DNA of 64,000 nt. It comes from Pseudomonas sp. B21-023 (GTDB lineage Bacteria; Pseudomonadota; Gammaproteobacteria; Pseudomonadales; Pseudomonadaceae). The stretch is from contig NZ_CP087190.1 in NCBI RefSeq assembly GCF_024749165.1, positions 372,001 through 436,000 on the forward strand, given 5' to 3'. The notes beneath the pieces are model-generated. The model saw only the letters and a list, made by a program, of their open reading frames with translations. It did no database searches and was not told the origin of the DNA. The position numbers were made by a program, and so were the translations under genes. Shown here piece by piece: positions 1-8,985 of this stretch. Within the stretch, counting starts at the first letter, position 1; each line of letters starts with the position of its first letter.

Positions 1-681
1 ACCCGCCCGCACCGCCGTATCAAGAGCTTCGTGATGCGCGCTGGGCGCATGACCGAAGGCCAGCAGCGCGGCCTGGACCAGGGCGGCCCGCAGTTCATCC
101 TGCCGCTGGCCGACAGCCCGGTGGACTATGACCAGGTGTTCGGCCGTTCGGCGCCGCGCACCCTGGAGATCGGCTTCGGCATGGGCCACTCGCTGCTGGA
201 AATGGCTGCCGCATCGCCTGAGCTGGACTTCATTGGTGTCGAAGTGCACCGCCCGGGTGTCGGCGCGCTGCTCAATGGCGTGCTGACACAGGGGCTGAAG
301 AACCTGCGGGTGTACGACTGCGATGCCATCGAAGTGCTCAACCGCTGCGTGGCGGACAACAGCCTTGACCGTCTGATGCTGTTCTTCCCCGATCCTTGGC
401 ACAAGGCGCGTCACCACAAGCGCCGGATCGTTCAGCCGGAGTTCGCCGAGCTGGTGCGCAGCAAGCTGAAAGTCGGCGGTGTGTTCCATATGGCCACCGA
501 CTGGGAGCCCTATGCCGAGCACATGCTTGAAGTAATGAAAGTGGCGCCAGGCTATCGCAACCAGGCGGCTGATGGCGCCTACGTGCCGCGTCCGGAAGAA
601 CGTCCGATCACCAAGTTCGAGCGTCGCGGTGAGCGCCTTGGACATGGGGTGTGGGATCTGAAGTTCGAGAAGGTGAGCTGA
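1..681 (+). CDS. trmB: tRNA (guanine-N7-)-methyltransferase TrmB, 5' end outside window
   Basis: TrmB makes m7G46 in tRNA using S-adenosylmethionine. The reading frame is open from base 1, where it encodes an Arg/Lys-rich stretch ([16 protein letters not shown]) that matches the N-terminal part of Pseudomonas TrmB, so the true start lies upstream of the window. The SAM-binding glycine motif ([10 protein letters not shown]) and the family signature [15 protein letters not shown] are present, and the protein ends normally ([11 protein letters not shown]). A GTG at 31 and an ATG at 34 are internal codons, not the start. A strong terminator follows 50 bp after the stop. Identity is sure; only the start is missing. 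Confidence 0.96.
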   Translation, partial: TRPHRRIKSFVMRAGRMTEGQQRGLDQGGPQFILPLADSPVDYDQVFGRSAPRTLEIGFGMGHSLLEMAAASPELDFIGVEVHRPGVGALLNGVLTQGLKNLRVYDCDAIEVLNRCVADNSLDRLMLFFPDPWHKARHHKRRIVQPEFAELVRSKLKVGGVFHMATDWEPYAEHMLEVMKVAPGYRNQAADGAYVPRPEERPITKFERRGERLGHGVWDLKFEKVS

Positions 682-729
682 GCCGGGTTCGTTCGGTGCA
701 GCCCTTCGAACCTGCGAAATTGCAGGTAC

Positions 730-761
730 AAAAAAACCGCCTTGAGAAGGGCGGTTTTTTT
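730..761 (+). terminator. Rho-independent terminator after trmB
   Basis: A GC stem (ccgcc/ggcgg) is flanked by a run of A on the left and seven T on the right. It should end trmB transcription and could work on both strands. Confidence 0.85.
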
Positions 762-762
762 A

Positions 763-1147
763 TGCGGGCTTCGGGTTACGAATCCTTGGCCTGCGTGTTT
801 CAGTTTTCACTGGAGACAGTTCACGGCTTAAATACTAGGGTTGCCTGGAGATCACGTCAATCGTGGAAATATCCAGCATTACGTGTGACTGGGCGAGTAA
901 CAGCTTCACCTTCCCAGTAAGCGTAAGATCGCGCCGCTCTCGTGTGATTTTTCCAGTGTCGGGCCGGGAACAAATTCAATCCGTTGTCTCGGCCCCTTCG
1001 ACGCGGCCCACGAACCGCGCCGGTGGTGTTTTCGAAGGGTCACTCACCTGGCCACTTCACTGGAGATGGTTCACGCGATTTCCGAAGGCGTCGAAGTGCC
1101 GGTCAGACGCTGGAAGATTGGCCCAGCCAACACGGAGGCCAAGGCAT
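763..1147. other. Gene-poor stretch with a structured inverted repeat and a repeated 19-mer
   Basis: No convincing gene is seen here. Two features stand out. First, a 19-mer at 807-825 (tcactggagacagttcacg) recurs at 1057-1075 with two changes, exactly 250 bp away. Second, there is a nested inverted repeat: cccttcga (994-1001) pairs with tcgaaggg (1032-1039), and inside it cgcgg (1002-1006) pairs with ccgcg (1015-1019). The region could hold an untranslated leader for the small gene at 1148, an unrecognised small RNA, or remnants of a decayed element. Nothing here decides between these. Confidence 0.4.
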
Positions 1148-1258
1148 ATGAAGCGTTTGCTGAATACGCTGAGCCGCGTCTGGAAGCTCATTCGGATCCT
1201 GATCGTTTTCAGGACCGTCAGGGACTTCCTGCGTGATCACTTCGACGATGCCCGTTAA
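1148..1258 (+). CDS. Putative 36-residue cationic amphipathic small protein
   Basis: This short frame has an ATG at 1148 with a GGAG element at about 1133 (spacing is long) and a strong terminator 18 bp after its stop. The predicted peptide starts MKRLLNTLSRVWKLIRILIV and ends in an acidic FDDAR tail. The middle is hydrophobic with regularly spaced Arg and Lys, which fits an amphipathic membrane-associated helix. The same frame stays open upstream to 863, but that part lacks a good start and looks non-coding. No family is recognised. The tight terminator supports a real transcription unit ending here. It could also be the 3' part of an RNA. Confidence 0.4.
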   Translation: MKRLLNTLSRVWKLIRILIVFRTVRDFLRDHFDDAR

Positions 1259-1275
1259 GGGGTTAGTCGGGTGAG

Positions 1276-1305
1276 AAGCCGCCCTGGCCTGCCAGGGCGG
1301 CTTTT
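1276..1305. terminator. Bidirectional Rho-independent terminator
   Basis: A stem aagccgccctggc / gccagggcggctt with a short loop is flanked by AA on the left and TTTT on the right. It lies between the convergent small gene (plus) and the DUF3392 gene (minus) and could serve both. Confidence 0.8.
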
Positions 1306-1314
1306 AGCGGACGC

Positions 1315-1641
1315 TCACCCCCGCCGATCAGCGACCACGCCGATCAAAACCAGCACCACCAGCAGCACCGGTGCCAGCGCATAGTTGTTGAACTGCCCCA
1401 GCCCCTTGACGATCCACGGCGTCGCATAGATCAGCGCCGCGCCGCTGCCGATCATCACCAGCAGTGCCATGAATGGCACGCGCAGGGCGCCGGCCAGGCC
1501 GCCCAGGCGCCCCTCGACCCAGCCTTTGATATCGGTGCCGAACAGCACCAGCAGGCAGCCCACCAGGGCCAGCGAAATCTCTGAGAGGTTGCTGCGGCTC
1601 CAGCGGGAAACGGTCGAGAGCAGGTCAAGTACCAGGTCCAT
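1315..1641 (-). CDS. DUF3392 family inner-membrane protein
   Basis: A 108-residue hydrophobic protein. An N-terminal amphipathic region (SRWSRSNLSEISLALVG) is followed by about three membrane segments near residues 20-35, 55-75 and 85-105, ending in the charged tail VADRRG. The size and pattern match the DUF3392 family of Pseudomonas and relatives, whose function is unknown. Its ATG at 1641 lies 9 bp after the hemW stop, so it is almost certainly the last gene of the rdgB-hemW transcription unit. A terminator follows. Confidence 0.75.
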   Translation of the reverse strand: MDLVLDLLSTVSRWSRSNLSEISLALVGCLLVLFGTDIKGWVEGRLGGLAGALRVPFMALLVMIGSGAALIYATPWIVKGLGQFNNYALAPVLLVVLVLIGVVADRRG

Positions 1642-1650
1642 GGGTCATCC

Positions 1651-2829
1651 TTAATTCAAGAAGTACTGCAGCAGGTCGTTGAGGAACAGCTGGCCGCGTG
1701 GCGTGGCGGCCAGACGATCCGGTTCGACCCGCAAAAGGCCTTTTTGTTCGGCTTCACGGCGGGCTTCGGACAGTTGTGCAAGAGGCAGGCCGGTACGCAG
1801 GTTGAACAGCTCGGCCTCAACTCCGTCGGTGAGGCGCAGCGCGTTCATCAGGAACTCGAAGGGTAGCTCATCGGCCGGCAACAGCTTCTCGCCGGCCTTG
1901 AACGGCTTGGACGGGTTCAGGTAGTCCTTGGGCAGGCGGGTCTTCCAGGTGCGTAGGATGCGCCCGTCCGGGAACGACAGCTTGCCATGGGCGCCGGCAC
2001 CGATGCCGATGAAGTCGCCGAAGCGCCAGTAGTTCAGGTTGTGCCGCGCAGCACGACCGGCTTGGGCGTAGGCCGAGACTTCATACTGGCGGTAACCGTG
2101 GTCCGCCATCAGCGCCTGGCCGGCTTCCTGGATATCCCAGAGGATGTCGTCCTCGGGCAGCTCAGGCGGCTGGTTCCAGAACACCGTGTTGGGTTCCACC
2201 GTCAGCTGGTACCAGGACAGGTGCGTCGGCGCCAGCTCGATGGCCTGGCGCAGGTCGCCCAAGGCGTCGTCGAGCGACTGGTCTGGCAAGCCGTGCATCA
2301 GGTCCATGTTGAAGTTGTCGAAGCCCGCGGCGCGGGCCATATCGGCGGCGCGCACCGCTTCGGCGCCATTGTGGATGCGCCCGAGTCGTTCGAGCTTGGC
2401 GGGCTGGAAACTCTGCACGCCGATGGACAGCCGATTGATGCCGGTCTGGCGGTAGGCCTTGAACTTCCCCTGCTCGAAGGTACCCGGGTTGGCCTCGAGG
2501 GTGATCTCGATGTCCGGGGCGAACGGGATGCGTTGCTCGATACCGCGCAGCAGGCGCCCAAGCGCGTCGGCGCTGAACAGGCTCGGGGTGCCGCCGCCGA
2601 AGAAGATCGTGCTGATCGGACGGCCCTGCACGGCATGCATTTCCTGGTCGAGGTCGGCGAGCAGGGCGTCGATGTACTCGGCTTCCGGCAGGGTCGGGCC
2701 GGCCTGGTGCGAGTTGAAGTCGCAGTACGGGCATTTACGCACGCACCAGGGGATATGGATATAGAGCGACAGCGGCGGGAGTTCGGGAAGGATCAGGCCC
2801 GCCGGCTGTACCAACAGCTTTTCGCTCAT
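1651..2829 (-). CDS. hemW: HemW, radical SAM heme chaperone (HemN-like)
   Basis: HemW is a radical SAM protein that binds heme and is thought to deliver it to respiratory enzymes. It was long annotated as oxygen-independent coproporphyrinogen oxidase. The [4Fe-4S] motif is CVRKCPYC, with Cys29, Cys33 and Cys36 in a CX3CX2C pattern, preceded by LYIHIPW. The glycine motif FFGGGTPS follows. The HemW-type spacing and the length of 392 residues fit HemW, not HemN, which carries an N-terminal extension. The ATG overlaps the rdgB stop by 4 bp (ATGA), which indicates translational coupling. Confidence 0.93.
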   Translation of the reverse strand: MSEKLLVQPAGLILPELPPLSLYIHIPWCVRKCPYCDFNSHQAGPTLPEAEYIDALLADLDQEMHAVQGRPISTIFFGGGTPSLFSADALGRLLRGIEQRIPFAPDIEITLEANPGTFEQGKFKAYRQTGINRLSIGVQSFQPAKLERLGRIHNGAEAVRAADMARAAGFDNFNMDLMHGLPDQSLDDALGDLRQAIELAPTHLSWYQLTVEPNTVFWNQPPELPEDDILWDIQEAGQALMADHGYRQYEVSAYAQAGRAARHNLNYWRFGDFIGIGAGAHGKLSFPDGRILRTWKTRLPKDYLNPSKPFKAGEKLLPADELPFEFLMNALRLTDGVEAELFNLRTGLPLAQLSEARREAEQKGLLRVEPDRLAATPRGQLFLNDLLQYFLN

Positions 2830-3422
2830 GCCAGGCCCAGACGCTGACGCAGCAGGGCCATGGCGCGAGCGCGGTGGCTGAGTTGGTTCTTGTCGACAGG
2901 GTCAAGGTCGGCGCTGGAGCATTTGCGTTCCGGCACCCAGAACAGCGGGTCGTAGCCGAAGCCATGTTCGCCGCTGGCCTCGAACAGGATGCTGCCGTGC
3001 CACAGGCCTTCGCAGAGGATCGGCAGCGGGTCGTCGGCGTGCCGCACCAGTGCCAGAACGCAGACGAACTGCGCGCCGCGCTGGCCTTCAGGCACGTCCT
3101 TGAGCGCATCGAGCAGCTTGGCGTTGTTCGCCGCGTCGCCCTTGCCGTCGGCATAGCGCGCCGAGTAGATACCCGGCGCGCCGCCGAGGAAGTCCACCGC
3201 CAGGCCCGAGTCGTCGGCCAGGGCCGGCAGGCCGGAAATGCGCGCTGCGTTGCGCGCCTTGAGGATGGCGTTCTCGACGAACGACAGGCCAGTCTCCTCC
3301 GGCTCAACCTGGCTGAATTCACCAATCGAGCGCAGGTTCACGGACTCGCCGAGCATGGCCTGCAGTTCCTTGAGTTTGCCGGCGTTATGGCTGGCCAATA
3401 CGAGTTGCTGGAAATTCATCAT
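2826..3422 (-). CDS. rdgB: RdgB/HAM1 non-canonical purine NTP pyrophosphatase
   Basis: Hydrolyses dITP, dXTP and ITP to monophosphates and so keeps deaminated purines out of DNA and RNA. Family landmarks are [12 protein letters not shown] at the N-terminus, [18 protein letters not shown], the [20 protein letters not shown] signature, and GFGYDPLF near the C-terminus. Two adjacent ATG codons (3422 and 3419) could start it; the upstream one overlaps the TGA of the preceding gene. The 3' end overlaps hemW by 4 bp. The neighbours metW, rdgB and hemW are conserved across gamma-proteobacteria. Confidence 0.95.
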   Translation of the reverse strand: MMNFQQLVLASHNAGKLKELQAMLGESVNLRSIGEFSQVEPEETGLSFVENAILKARNAARISGLPALADDSGLAVDFLGGAPGIYSARYADGKGDAANNAKLLDALKDVPEGQRGAQFVCVLALVRHADDPLPILCEGLWHGSILFEASGEHGFGYDPLFWVPERKCSSADLDPVDKNQLSHRARAMALLRQRLGLA

Positions 3423-3853
3423 TCGCCTGGGAACACTTCCTGGTTGAAGCTGAGTTTATTGCTGACGCCGCCGGTCTCGACGTTGAGGTCGAAGGTGACG
3501 GTCTCGGCCTGGTCGATCTTGAACTGTGCGATGTAGTACACCGCACCCTGATCGGTAATCTGCTTGAACGACAACGGACTGCTGCGCCCGGTGAGATCTT
3601 TCACTGTGCCGCTGACTACCGCCATCGCGGGTTTGCCGGCCTTGAGCACGGCGATGTTGAGCACGCCCTGGTTCTTGCTGCGGGTCAGGCCCGTGGCGGC
3701 AGCAATGTCGGGTTGCAGCATGCTTGAGGTGAAGGCGCTGTAGTGGACCGTCACATCACCGAACACTTCCTTGCGCTCGGGCCTGGCGGCATCGGCAGCC
3801 AGTACCGGCAAGGCCAGGCACAGGCTGATCAGAAACAGTGCTAGTCGACGCAT
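3419..3853 (-). CDS. DUF4426 domain periplasmic protein
   Basis: A 144-residue secreted protein of the DUF4426 family, function unknown. The start chosen is the ATG at 3853. It follows an AGGAG ribosome-binding site and begins a clear signal peptide ([20 protein letters not shown], cleavage after the second Ala). The frame is open further upstream to 3937, but that part overlaps metW and has no signal. The mature part is beta-rich ([20 protein letters not shown]). It lies between metW and rdgB, and its TGA overlaps the rdgB start. This position is conserved in Pseudomonas, but the role is not known from sequence. Confidence 0.82.
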   Translation of the reverse strand: MRRLALFLISLCLALPVLAADAARPERKEVFGDVTVHYSAFTSSMLQPDIAAATGLTRSKNQGVLNIAVLKAGKPAMAVVSGTVKDLTGRSSPLSFKQITDQGAVYYIAQFKIDQAETVTFDLNVETGGVSNKLSFNQEVFPGE

Positions 3854-3875
3854 GATGCCATTCCTCCGTTGAGGG

Positions 3876-4496
3876 TCAGACCGCGAGCTGATGCTCCTGC
3901 AGGCCCGGGCTGCTGACCCGATAGATACCGATCTCACCTAGAAGATTAGGCCAAAGCCGGCCGCCCAACCCGTTACGGTGCAGGTGGTCGACGGCAAGGC
4001 GGTCGAGGACCTTGGCCTTGCGCTCATGGCACAGGTTCTCGAAGTCCTCGAAGGTGCAGAAGTGGATGTTCGGCGTGTTGTACCAGGTATACGGCATGAA
4101 GTCCGAGACTGGCATGCGACCCTTGGTCGCCAGGTACCAGCGGCAGCGCCAGTGACCAAAGTTGGGGAAGGTGATGATGCACTGGCGGCCCACCCGCAGC
4201 ATTTCGTCGAGGATCCGGTCGGGGTACTCCACGGCCTGCAGGGCCTGGGTCATGACCACCACGTCGAAGCTGTTGCTGGCGAAGTTGCCCAGGCCCTTGT
4301 CCAGGTCCTGCTCGATGACGTTGACGCCCTTGGCCACGCAGGCGGCGATGTTGTCGGCGTCGATCTCCAGGCCGTAGCCGGTGACGTTCTTGCGTTCACG
4401 CAGCGAGGCCAGCAGTTCGCCGTTGCCGCAGCCCAGGTCGAGTACCCGGCTGCCGGCGGGGATCCAGTCTTGGATGATTTCCAGGTCGGCTCTCAT
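3876..4496 (-). CDS. metW: MetW, methionine biosynthesis methyltransferase-like protein
   Basis: MetW is required with MetX for homoserine acylation in several bacteria. It has a class I SAM-methyltransferase fold, but its exact activity is not settled. The SAM-binding motif VLDLGCGNGELLASL is at residues 19-33, followed by GYGLEIDADNI, the acidic strand residues that hold the ribose. The 206-residue length is normal. Its ATG lies 7 bp after the metX stop, so the two are co-transcribed and probably co-translated. Confidence 0.94.
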   Translation of the reverse strand: MRADLEIIQDWIPAGSRVLDLGCGNGELLASLRERKNVTGYGLEIDADNIAACVAKGVNVIEQDLDKGLGNFASNSFDVVVMTQALQAVEYPDRILDEMLRVGRQCIITFPNFGHWRCRWYLATKGRMPVSDFMPYTWYNTPNIHFCTFEDFENLCHERKAKVLDRLAVDHLHRNGLGGRLWPNLLGEIGIYRVSSPGLQEHQLAV

Positions 4497-4503
4497 GGGG
4501 TCC

Positions 4504-5643
4504 TCAAACGGCGATGCGGTTCATGTAGTTGGCGAAACCCTGCATGTAGCGGGGGGTCGGGATGAGGAAGGCGTCGTGGCCGTAAGGCGAGTCGATGTCC
4601 AGGTAGCAGACGTTCTTGCGCGCGGCCATCAGGGCGTCGACGATCTCCCGTGAACGGGCCGGCGAGAAGCGCCAGTCGGTGGTGAACGACATGATGCAGT
4701 AGTCCGCCGTGACGTGGGCCAGGGTTGCCGCCAGGTCACCGCCGTGGGCGGCGGCCGGGTCGTAGTAGTCCAGGGCCTTGGTCATCAACAGGTAGGTGTT
4801 GGCGTCGAAGCGGCCGGAGAATTCCTCCCCCTGGTAGCGCAGGTAGCTTTCGACCTGGAATTCGACGCTGTGGAAGTCGTAGTTGAGCTTGTCGCTCTTG
4901 AGCTCTCGGCCGAACTTCTCGCCCATCGAGTCGTCGGACAGGTAGGTGATGTGGCCGACCATGCGCGCCAGCATCAGGCCGCGCTTGGGGATCACGCCCT
5001 GGTCCTGGAACGAGCCGCCGTGGAACTCGGGGTCGGTGAGGATAGCCTGGCGCGCCACTTCGTTGAAGGCGATGTTCTGCGCCGACAGCTTGGGCGCCGA
5101 GGCGATGTCCACGCAATGGCGCACCCGATCCGGGTAGGTGATGGTCCATTGCAGCGCCTGCATGCCACCCAGGCTGCCGCCGACGATGGCGGCCCAGGTA
5201 TGGATCCCCAGGCGATCGGCCAGGCGCGCCTGGCTGTGCACCCAGTCTTCCACGGTCAGCACCGGGAAATCGGCGCCGTAGGGCTTGCCGGTGGCCGGGT
5301 TGAGGCTGCTGGGGCCGGTGCTGCCATTGCAACCGCCGAGGTTGTTCAGGCTGACCACGAAGAAGCGGTTGGTGTCGATCGGCTTGCCGGGGCCGATGCA
5401 ACTGTCCCACCAGCCCGGCTTGCGGTCGGTGGCGGCATGGTAGCCAGCGGCATGATGGTGGCCGGACAGCGCATGGCAGATCAGCACGGCATTGCTGGCG
5501 CTGCTGTTGAGGGTGCCATAGGTTTCGTAGATCAGCTCGTACGAGGCCAGGGCGCGGCCACAGGCCAGGGCCAGCGGTTCATCGAACCGGGCGATCTGCG
5601 GTGTTACCAGACCGACGGAATCTTCGGGAAGGACAGTGGACAT
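4504..5643 (-). CDS. metX: MetX, homoserine O-acyltransferase (probably succinyl)
   Basis: Activates homoserine for methionine synthesis. It is an alpha/beta hydrolase of 379 residues with the nucleophile Ser157 in VGGSLGGMQ. The oxyanion-side motif is [13 protein letters not shown], and the active-site Asp and His are expected in the C-terminal half (FTTDWRFSP, and the [10 protein letters not shown] segment for His). Family members named MetX were long called acetyltransferases, but Pseudomonas enzymes have been shown to prefer succinyl-CoA. I infer succinyl here from the genus, not from residues. It is followed by metW and possibly part of a longer unit that starts at yggS. Confidence 0.95.
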   Translation of the reverse strand: MSTVLPEDSVGLVTPQIARFDEPLALACGRALASYELIYETYGTLNSSASNAVLICHALSGHHHAAGYHAATDRKPGWWDSCIGPGKPIDTNRFFVVSLNNLGGCNGSTGPSSLNPATGKPYGADFPVLTVEDWVHSQARLADRLGIHTWAAIVGGSLGGMQALQWTITYPDRVRHCVDIASAPKLSAQNIAFNEVARQAILTDPEFHGGSFQDQGVIPKRGLMLARMVGHITYLSDDSMGEKFGRELKSDKLNYDFHSVEFQVESYLRYQGEEFSGRFDANTYLLMTKALDYYDPAAAHGGDLAATLAHVTADYCIMSFTTDWRFSPARSREIVDALMAARKNVCYLDIDSPYGHDAFLIPTPRYMQGFANYMNRIAV

Positions 5644-5691
5644 CGACCCTGCTCACGCTTGACGGAGGCGTAAGTCTAAAGAGCGCTACCC

Positions 5692-5719
5692 CCAGCGGCA
5701 AGCAAAGGCTTGCCGCCGG
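5692..5719. other. Hairpin between yggT and metX
   Basis: Inverted repeat cggcaagc-aaag-gcttgccg (5696-5715), extended by a few pairs. There is no T-run on the minus strand, so it is more likely an attenuating or processing hairpin than a full terminator between yggT and metX. Confidence 0.5.
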
Positions 5720-5731
5720 ATGCAGGCCGGG

Positions 5732-6322
5732 TCAGATCATCCGCCACAGCTCTTGCGGCATGCCGGCGTAGGCCGCCAGCTGGGGCATGAGGAACGACTG
5801 GATCACCTGGATGGCGATGAAGGCGAAGATCGGCGAGATGTCCATGCCGCCGAGGTTCGGCACCAGGCGGCGGAACGGCGCCAGCACCGGTTCGCTGATC
5901 TGGTAGGCCAGTTCTGCAGCCGGGTTGTGGCTGTTCGGCGCGACCCAGGAGACGATCACCATGACGATCATGGCCACCCAGAAGATTTTCAGGAACAGCG
6001 AGGTGATGCCCAGGATCGACCACATCAGCAGGTGCAGGACGTCGCCGAAGGTGCCGTAGGTGACCATCAGCACGAAGGCCATCAACAGCGCCTGGATGAT
6101 GATCGACAGCAGCAGCGATGAGGTATCCAGGCCAGCGATGCTGGGGACCACGCGGCGCAGCGGCTTGAGCAATGGCTGGGTGGCGCGCACGGCGAACTGG
6201 CTCAGCGGGTTGTAGAAGTCGGCCTTGACCAGCTGCAGCACGAAACGCAGCAGGACGATCACCAGGTACAGGCTGACCAGGGTTTGCACCACGAAGATCG
6301 CGGCGCCGGACAGTGCATTCAT
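5732..6322 (-). CDS. yggT: YggT family membrane protein
   Basis: A 196-residue integral membrane protein with two YggT repeats. Each repeat has hydrophobic helices and a conserved Pro-rich turn (QPLLKPLRRVVPSIAGLDTS in the first half, EPVLAPFRRLVPNLGGMDIS in the second). The family is linked to osmotic stress and division-site proteins, and its molecular function is unclear. The ATG at 6322 is preceded by AGGAG; a TTG one codon earlier is less likely. It sits 10 bp after the proC stop in the conserved yggS-proC-yggT order. Confidence 0.92.
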   Translation of the reverse strand: MNALSGAAIFVVQTLVSLYLVIVLLRFVLQLVKADFYNPLSQFAVRATQPLLKPLRRVVPSIAGLDTSSLLLSIIIQALLMAFVLMVTYGTFGDVLHLLMWSILGITSLFLKIFWVAMIVMVIVSWVAPNSHNPAAELAYQISEPVLAPFRRLVPNLGGMDISPIFAFIAIQVIQSFLMPQLAAYAGMPQELWRMI

Positions 6323-6332
6323 CAAAAGCTCC

Positions 6333-7151
6333 TTATTTGCCCAGTTTCTCGGCCAGCTCGGCCGAGCGTTTCGCCGCGGCCTGCAGGGCCTGTTCGACGA
6401 TGGCCTCGAAGCCGTTGGCCTGGAACGATTTGATCGCCGCTTCCGTGGTGCCGGCCGGCGAGGTCACGCGGCGACGCAGCTCGGCGGCGTCGACGTCGCT
6501 GGAGACCGCCATGCGGGCGGCGCCCAGGGCAGTCTGCAGGGTCAGTTGCGAGGCGGTCTCGCGCGGCAGGCCGAGTTTTTCGCCGGCAGCGGTCATGGCT
6601 TCGATCAGCAGGAAGAAATACGCCGGGCCACTACCGGAAACGGCTGTGACGGCGTCCAGTTGCTGTTCGTGCTCCAGCCACAGGGCGGTGCCCACGGCCG
6701 ACAGCAGTTGTTCGGCCTGGCGGCGTTGTTCCATGGAGACTTCCCGGGTTGCGTACAGACCGCTGACGCCCTGGCGCAGCAGCGCCGGTGTGTTCGGCAT
6801 GCAGCGTACCACCGGGGTCGCGCCCAGCCAGGCCTGCAGGCTGGCACAGGTGATGCCGGCGGCGATGGAAACCACCAGTTGGCCGGGTTTCAGGCTCGGC
6901 TTCAGCGTTTCGCAGACCGCTTTCATGACTTGCGGTTTGACCGCCAGGACGATCACGTCCACGCCATCGATGGCCTGGGCGTTGTTTTCGAAGGCTTCGA
7001 TTCCGTGCTCGGCAGTGATGCGTGCGCGGGTTTCGGCACCCGGGTCGCTGGCGCGAATCAGTGCGGTGTCCAGGCCCTGGGCGCGCAGGCCGCCGATCAG
7101 GCTGGCGGCCATGTTGCCGGCGCCGATAAAGGCAATACGAGTCTTGCTCAT
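6333..7151 (-). CDS. proC: Pyrroline-5-carboxylate reductase
   Basis: Last step of proline synthesis: reduces delta-1-pyrroline-5-carboxylate with NAD(P)H. A Rossmann motif opens the protein (IAFIGAGNMAASLIGGL), and the C-terminal dimerisation domain carries the family signature around DAVTAVSGSGPAYFFLLIEA and ELRRRVTSPAGTTEAAI. The length of 272 residues is standard. It lies between yggS and yggT in one direction, probably in one operon. Confidence 0.97.
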   Translation of the reverse strand: MSKTRIAFIGAGNMAASLIGGLRAQGLDTALIRASDPGAETRARITAEHGIEAFENNAQAIDGVDVIVLAVKPQVMKAVCETLKPSLKPGQLVVSIAAGITCASLQAWLGATPVVRCMPNTPALLRQGVSGLYATREVSMEQRRQAEQLLSAVGTALWLEHEQQLDAVTAVSGSGPAYFFLLIEAMTAAGEKLGLPRETASQLTLQTALGAARMAVSSDVDAAELRRRVTSPAGTTEAAIKSFQANGFEAIVEQALQAAAKRSAELAEKLGK

Positions 7152-7190
7152 GTCGGGTCCTTGTGGGGGAAGAGTGAGTTAAGCATGGAA

Positions 7191-7877
7191 TCAGGCCTGG
7201 CCGTAGTCGCGGGCGCCGAACAAGGCGGTGCCGATGCGGACCCAGGTCGCACCTTGGGCGATGGCGGCTTCCAGGTCATGGCTCATGCCCATGGACAGGG
7301 TGTCCAGGCCGAGGCCGAGCTGTGCCTGCAGTTCACGCAACGTGGCGAAAGCAGCCTCCTGTTCGGCGCGGTCCTCGGTGGGCTCAGGGATCGCCATCAG
7401 CCCGCGCAGGCGCAGGCCGGGCAGGACGTTCACCGCCTGGGCCAGGGCTGGCAGTTCGGCGGGCGAGCAACCGGACTTGCTGGCCTCGCCGCTGACATTC
7501 ACCTGCAGGCAAATGTTCAGCGGTGGCAGCTCGGTGGGGCGCTGCTCCGAGAGGCGTTGGGCGATCTTCAGGCGGTCCACGGAATGTACCCAGTCGAAGT
7601 GCTCGGCGATGGCCTTGGTCTTGTTCGACTGAATGGGGCCGATGAAGTGCCAGATCAAGGGCAGGTCGGAAAGCGCCTGTTGTTTTGTCAGGGCTTCCTG
7701 AAGGTAGTTCTCACCCATGTGGCGAAGGCCAGCGGCATGAGCCTCGCGGATGGCGCTGGCGGGCTTGGTCTTGCTGACAGCCAGCAACTGGATGTCGGCC
7801 GGATCGCGTCCGGCTGCCAGGGCCGCGGTGTTGATGCGGGTGGCAATGGCGCCAATGTTGTCTGCTAGGGTGGACAT
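7191..7877 (-). CDS. yggS: YggS/PLPBP family pyridoxal-phosphate homeostasis protein
   Basis: A PLP-binding protein with an alanine-racemase-like barrel that buffers pyridoxal phosphate and affects amino-acid and vitamin B6 balance. It has no known catalytic activity. The PLP lysine is Lys36 in LLAVSKTKPAS. The motifs HMGENYLQEAL and WHFIGPIQSNKTK, and the C-terminal phosphate loop SMGMSHDLEAAI, are all intact. 228 residues. It is first in the yggS-proC-yggT series and divergent from pilT with only about 65 bp between start codons, so the two promoters overlap. Confidence 0.95.
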   Translation of the reverse strand: MSTLADNIGAIATRINTAALAAGRDPADIQLLAVSKTKPASAIREAHAAGLRHMGENYLQEALTKQQALSDLPLIWHFIGPIQSNKTKAIAEHFDWVHSVDRLKIAQRLSEQRPTELPPLNICLQVNVSGEASKSGCSPAELPALAQAVNVLPGLRLRGLMAIPEPTEDRAEQEAAFATLRELQAQLGLGLDTLSMGMSHDLEAAIAQGATWVRIGTALFGARDYGQA

Positions 7878-7942
7878 GGTTCGTCGCCGACGGTTCTGGG
7901 GTCTGCGGCATTCTACCTGCTTGATCGCCGTTGGGGAGTCTC

Positions 7943-8935
7943 ATGGATGTGACCGACCTGCTGGGCCGGGCCGTGGCCGCGGGCGCCAGCGACCTGCACC
8001 TGGCCGTGGGCGAGCCGCCGTTGCTGCGCCTGGATGGCGAGCTGCAGCGCCTGGCGGTGCCGGTGCTGACCTGCGCAGCTCTGGAGCATGGAATGGCCGG
8101 CCTGCTCGATGACCGGCAGCGGCGGCAATGGCTGAGCGGTGATGAACTGGACCTGGCGCTGAGCTTGCCCGGCGTGGGCCGCCTGCGCTTGAACCTGTTC
8201 CGCCAGCGCAATGGGCTGGGCGCAAGCGTGCGGCTGATCCCGGCGCGGGTCCCTAGCCTCGATGAACTTGATCTGAACGATGTGTATCAAGTCGTTGCGC
8301 AATGCCGGGATGGCCTGGTGCTGGTGGGCGGGCCGACGGGTAGCGGCAAGTCCAGCACCCTGGCGGCGCTGCTCGATCAGATCAATCGCGAACGCGCGTT
8401 ACAGGTCATCACCCTTGAAGACCCTATCGAATTTATCCACAGCGGCCAGGCTTGCCTGGTCAACCAGCGGGAGATCGGCGTGCACAGCCGTGACTTAGCC
8501 CAAGGGCTGCGCAGTGCCCTGCGCCAGGACCCGGATGTGATCATGGTGGGTGAGTTGCGTGATCTGGAGAGTATCCGTCTGGCGTTGCGCGCGGCAGAAA
8601 CCGGGCACCTGGTGCTGGCAACGGTGCACACCCGCTCGGCGGTGAGCAGCATCGACCGGCTGGTGGAGGTGTTCGCGGCCGAGGAGAAGCCGCTGGTGCG
8701 CATGATGCTGGCCGAATCACTGCGCCTGGTGGTGGCTCAGGTGCTGGTCAGGCGGGTGGGCGGCGGCAGGGTCGCGGCACGGGAGGTGCTGATAGCGACG
8801 CTGGCGGTGCGCAACCTGATTCGCGAGGGGCGCATGGCACAGGTGCAGTCGGTGATGCAGGCGGGTGCTGCGCTGGGAATGCGGACGATGGAAGGGGCGA
8901 TGCAGGCGCTCAGGCAGAAAGGGCTGGTTGATTAG
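7943..8935 (+). CDS. pilT: PilT-type type IV pilus retraction ATPase
   Basis: Hexameric GspE-superfamily ATPase that retracts type IV pili. The start is the ATG at 7943, preceded by a GGGGAG box; a TTG at 7931 is upstream. Landmarks are ASDLHLAVGEPP in the N-terminal PAS-like domain, Walker A GPTGSGKS (130-137), the Asp box TLEDPIEFIH, Walker B DPDVIMVGELRD, and the His box AETGHLVLATVHT. At 330 residues it is slightly shorter than P. aeruginosa PilT. No pilU follows. It is divergent from yggS, the same arrangement as E. coli yggR/yggS. The pilMN-OP-Q genes are about 12 kb away. Confidence 0.93.
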   Translation: MDVTDLLGRAVAAGASDLHLAVGEPPLLRLDGELQRLAVPVLTCAALEHGMAGLLDDRQRRQWLSGDELDLALSLPGVGRLRLNLFRQRNGLGASVRLIPARVPSLDELDLNDVYQVVAQCRDGLVLVGGPTGSGKSSTLAALLDQINRERALQVITLEDPIEFIHSGQACLVNQREIGVHSRDLAQGLRSALRQDPDVIMVGELRDLESIRLALRAAETGHLVLATVHTRSAVSSIDRLVEVFAAEEKPLVRMMLAESLRLVVAQVLVRRVGGGRVAAREVLIATLAVRNLIREGRMAQVQSVMQAGAALGMRTMEGAMQALRQKGLVD

Positions 8936-8956
8936 CACTGCTGCATGCTGGGGGGC

Positions 8957-8979
8957 AATCGCGGAGCAAGTCCGCGATT
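8957..8979. other. Hairpin after pilT
   Basis: A perfect 9-bp inverted repeat aatcgcgga-gcaag-tccgcgatt lies between the convergent pilT and NlpC/P60 genes. It lacks a T-run on either side, so termination there is only possible, not clear. Confidence 0.5.
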
Positions 8980-8985
8980 GAGGGT

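Noticed and set aside
863-1147. Long N-terminal extension of the small gene at 1148
   Set aside because: No usable start with a ribosome-binding site, and the composition is unlike protein coding; only the last 36 codons look plausible.
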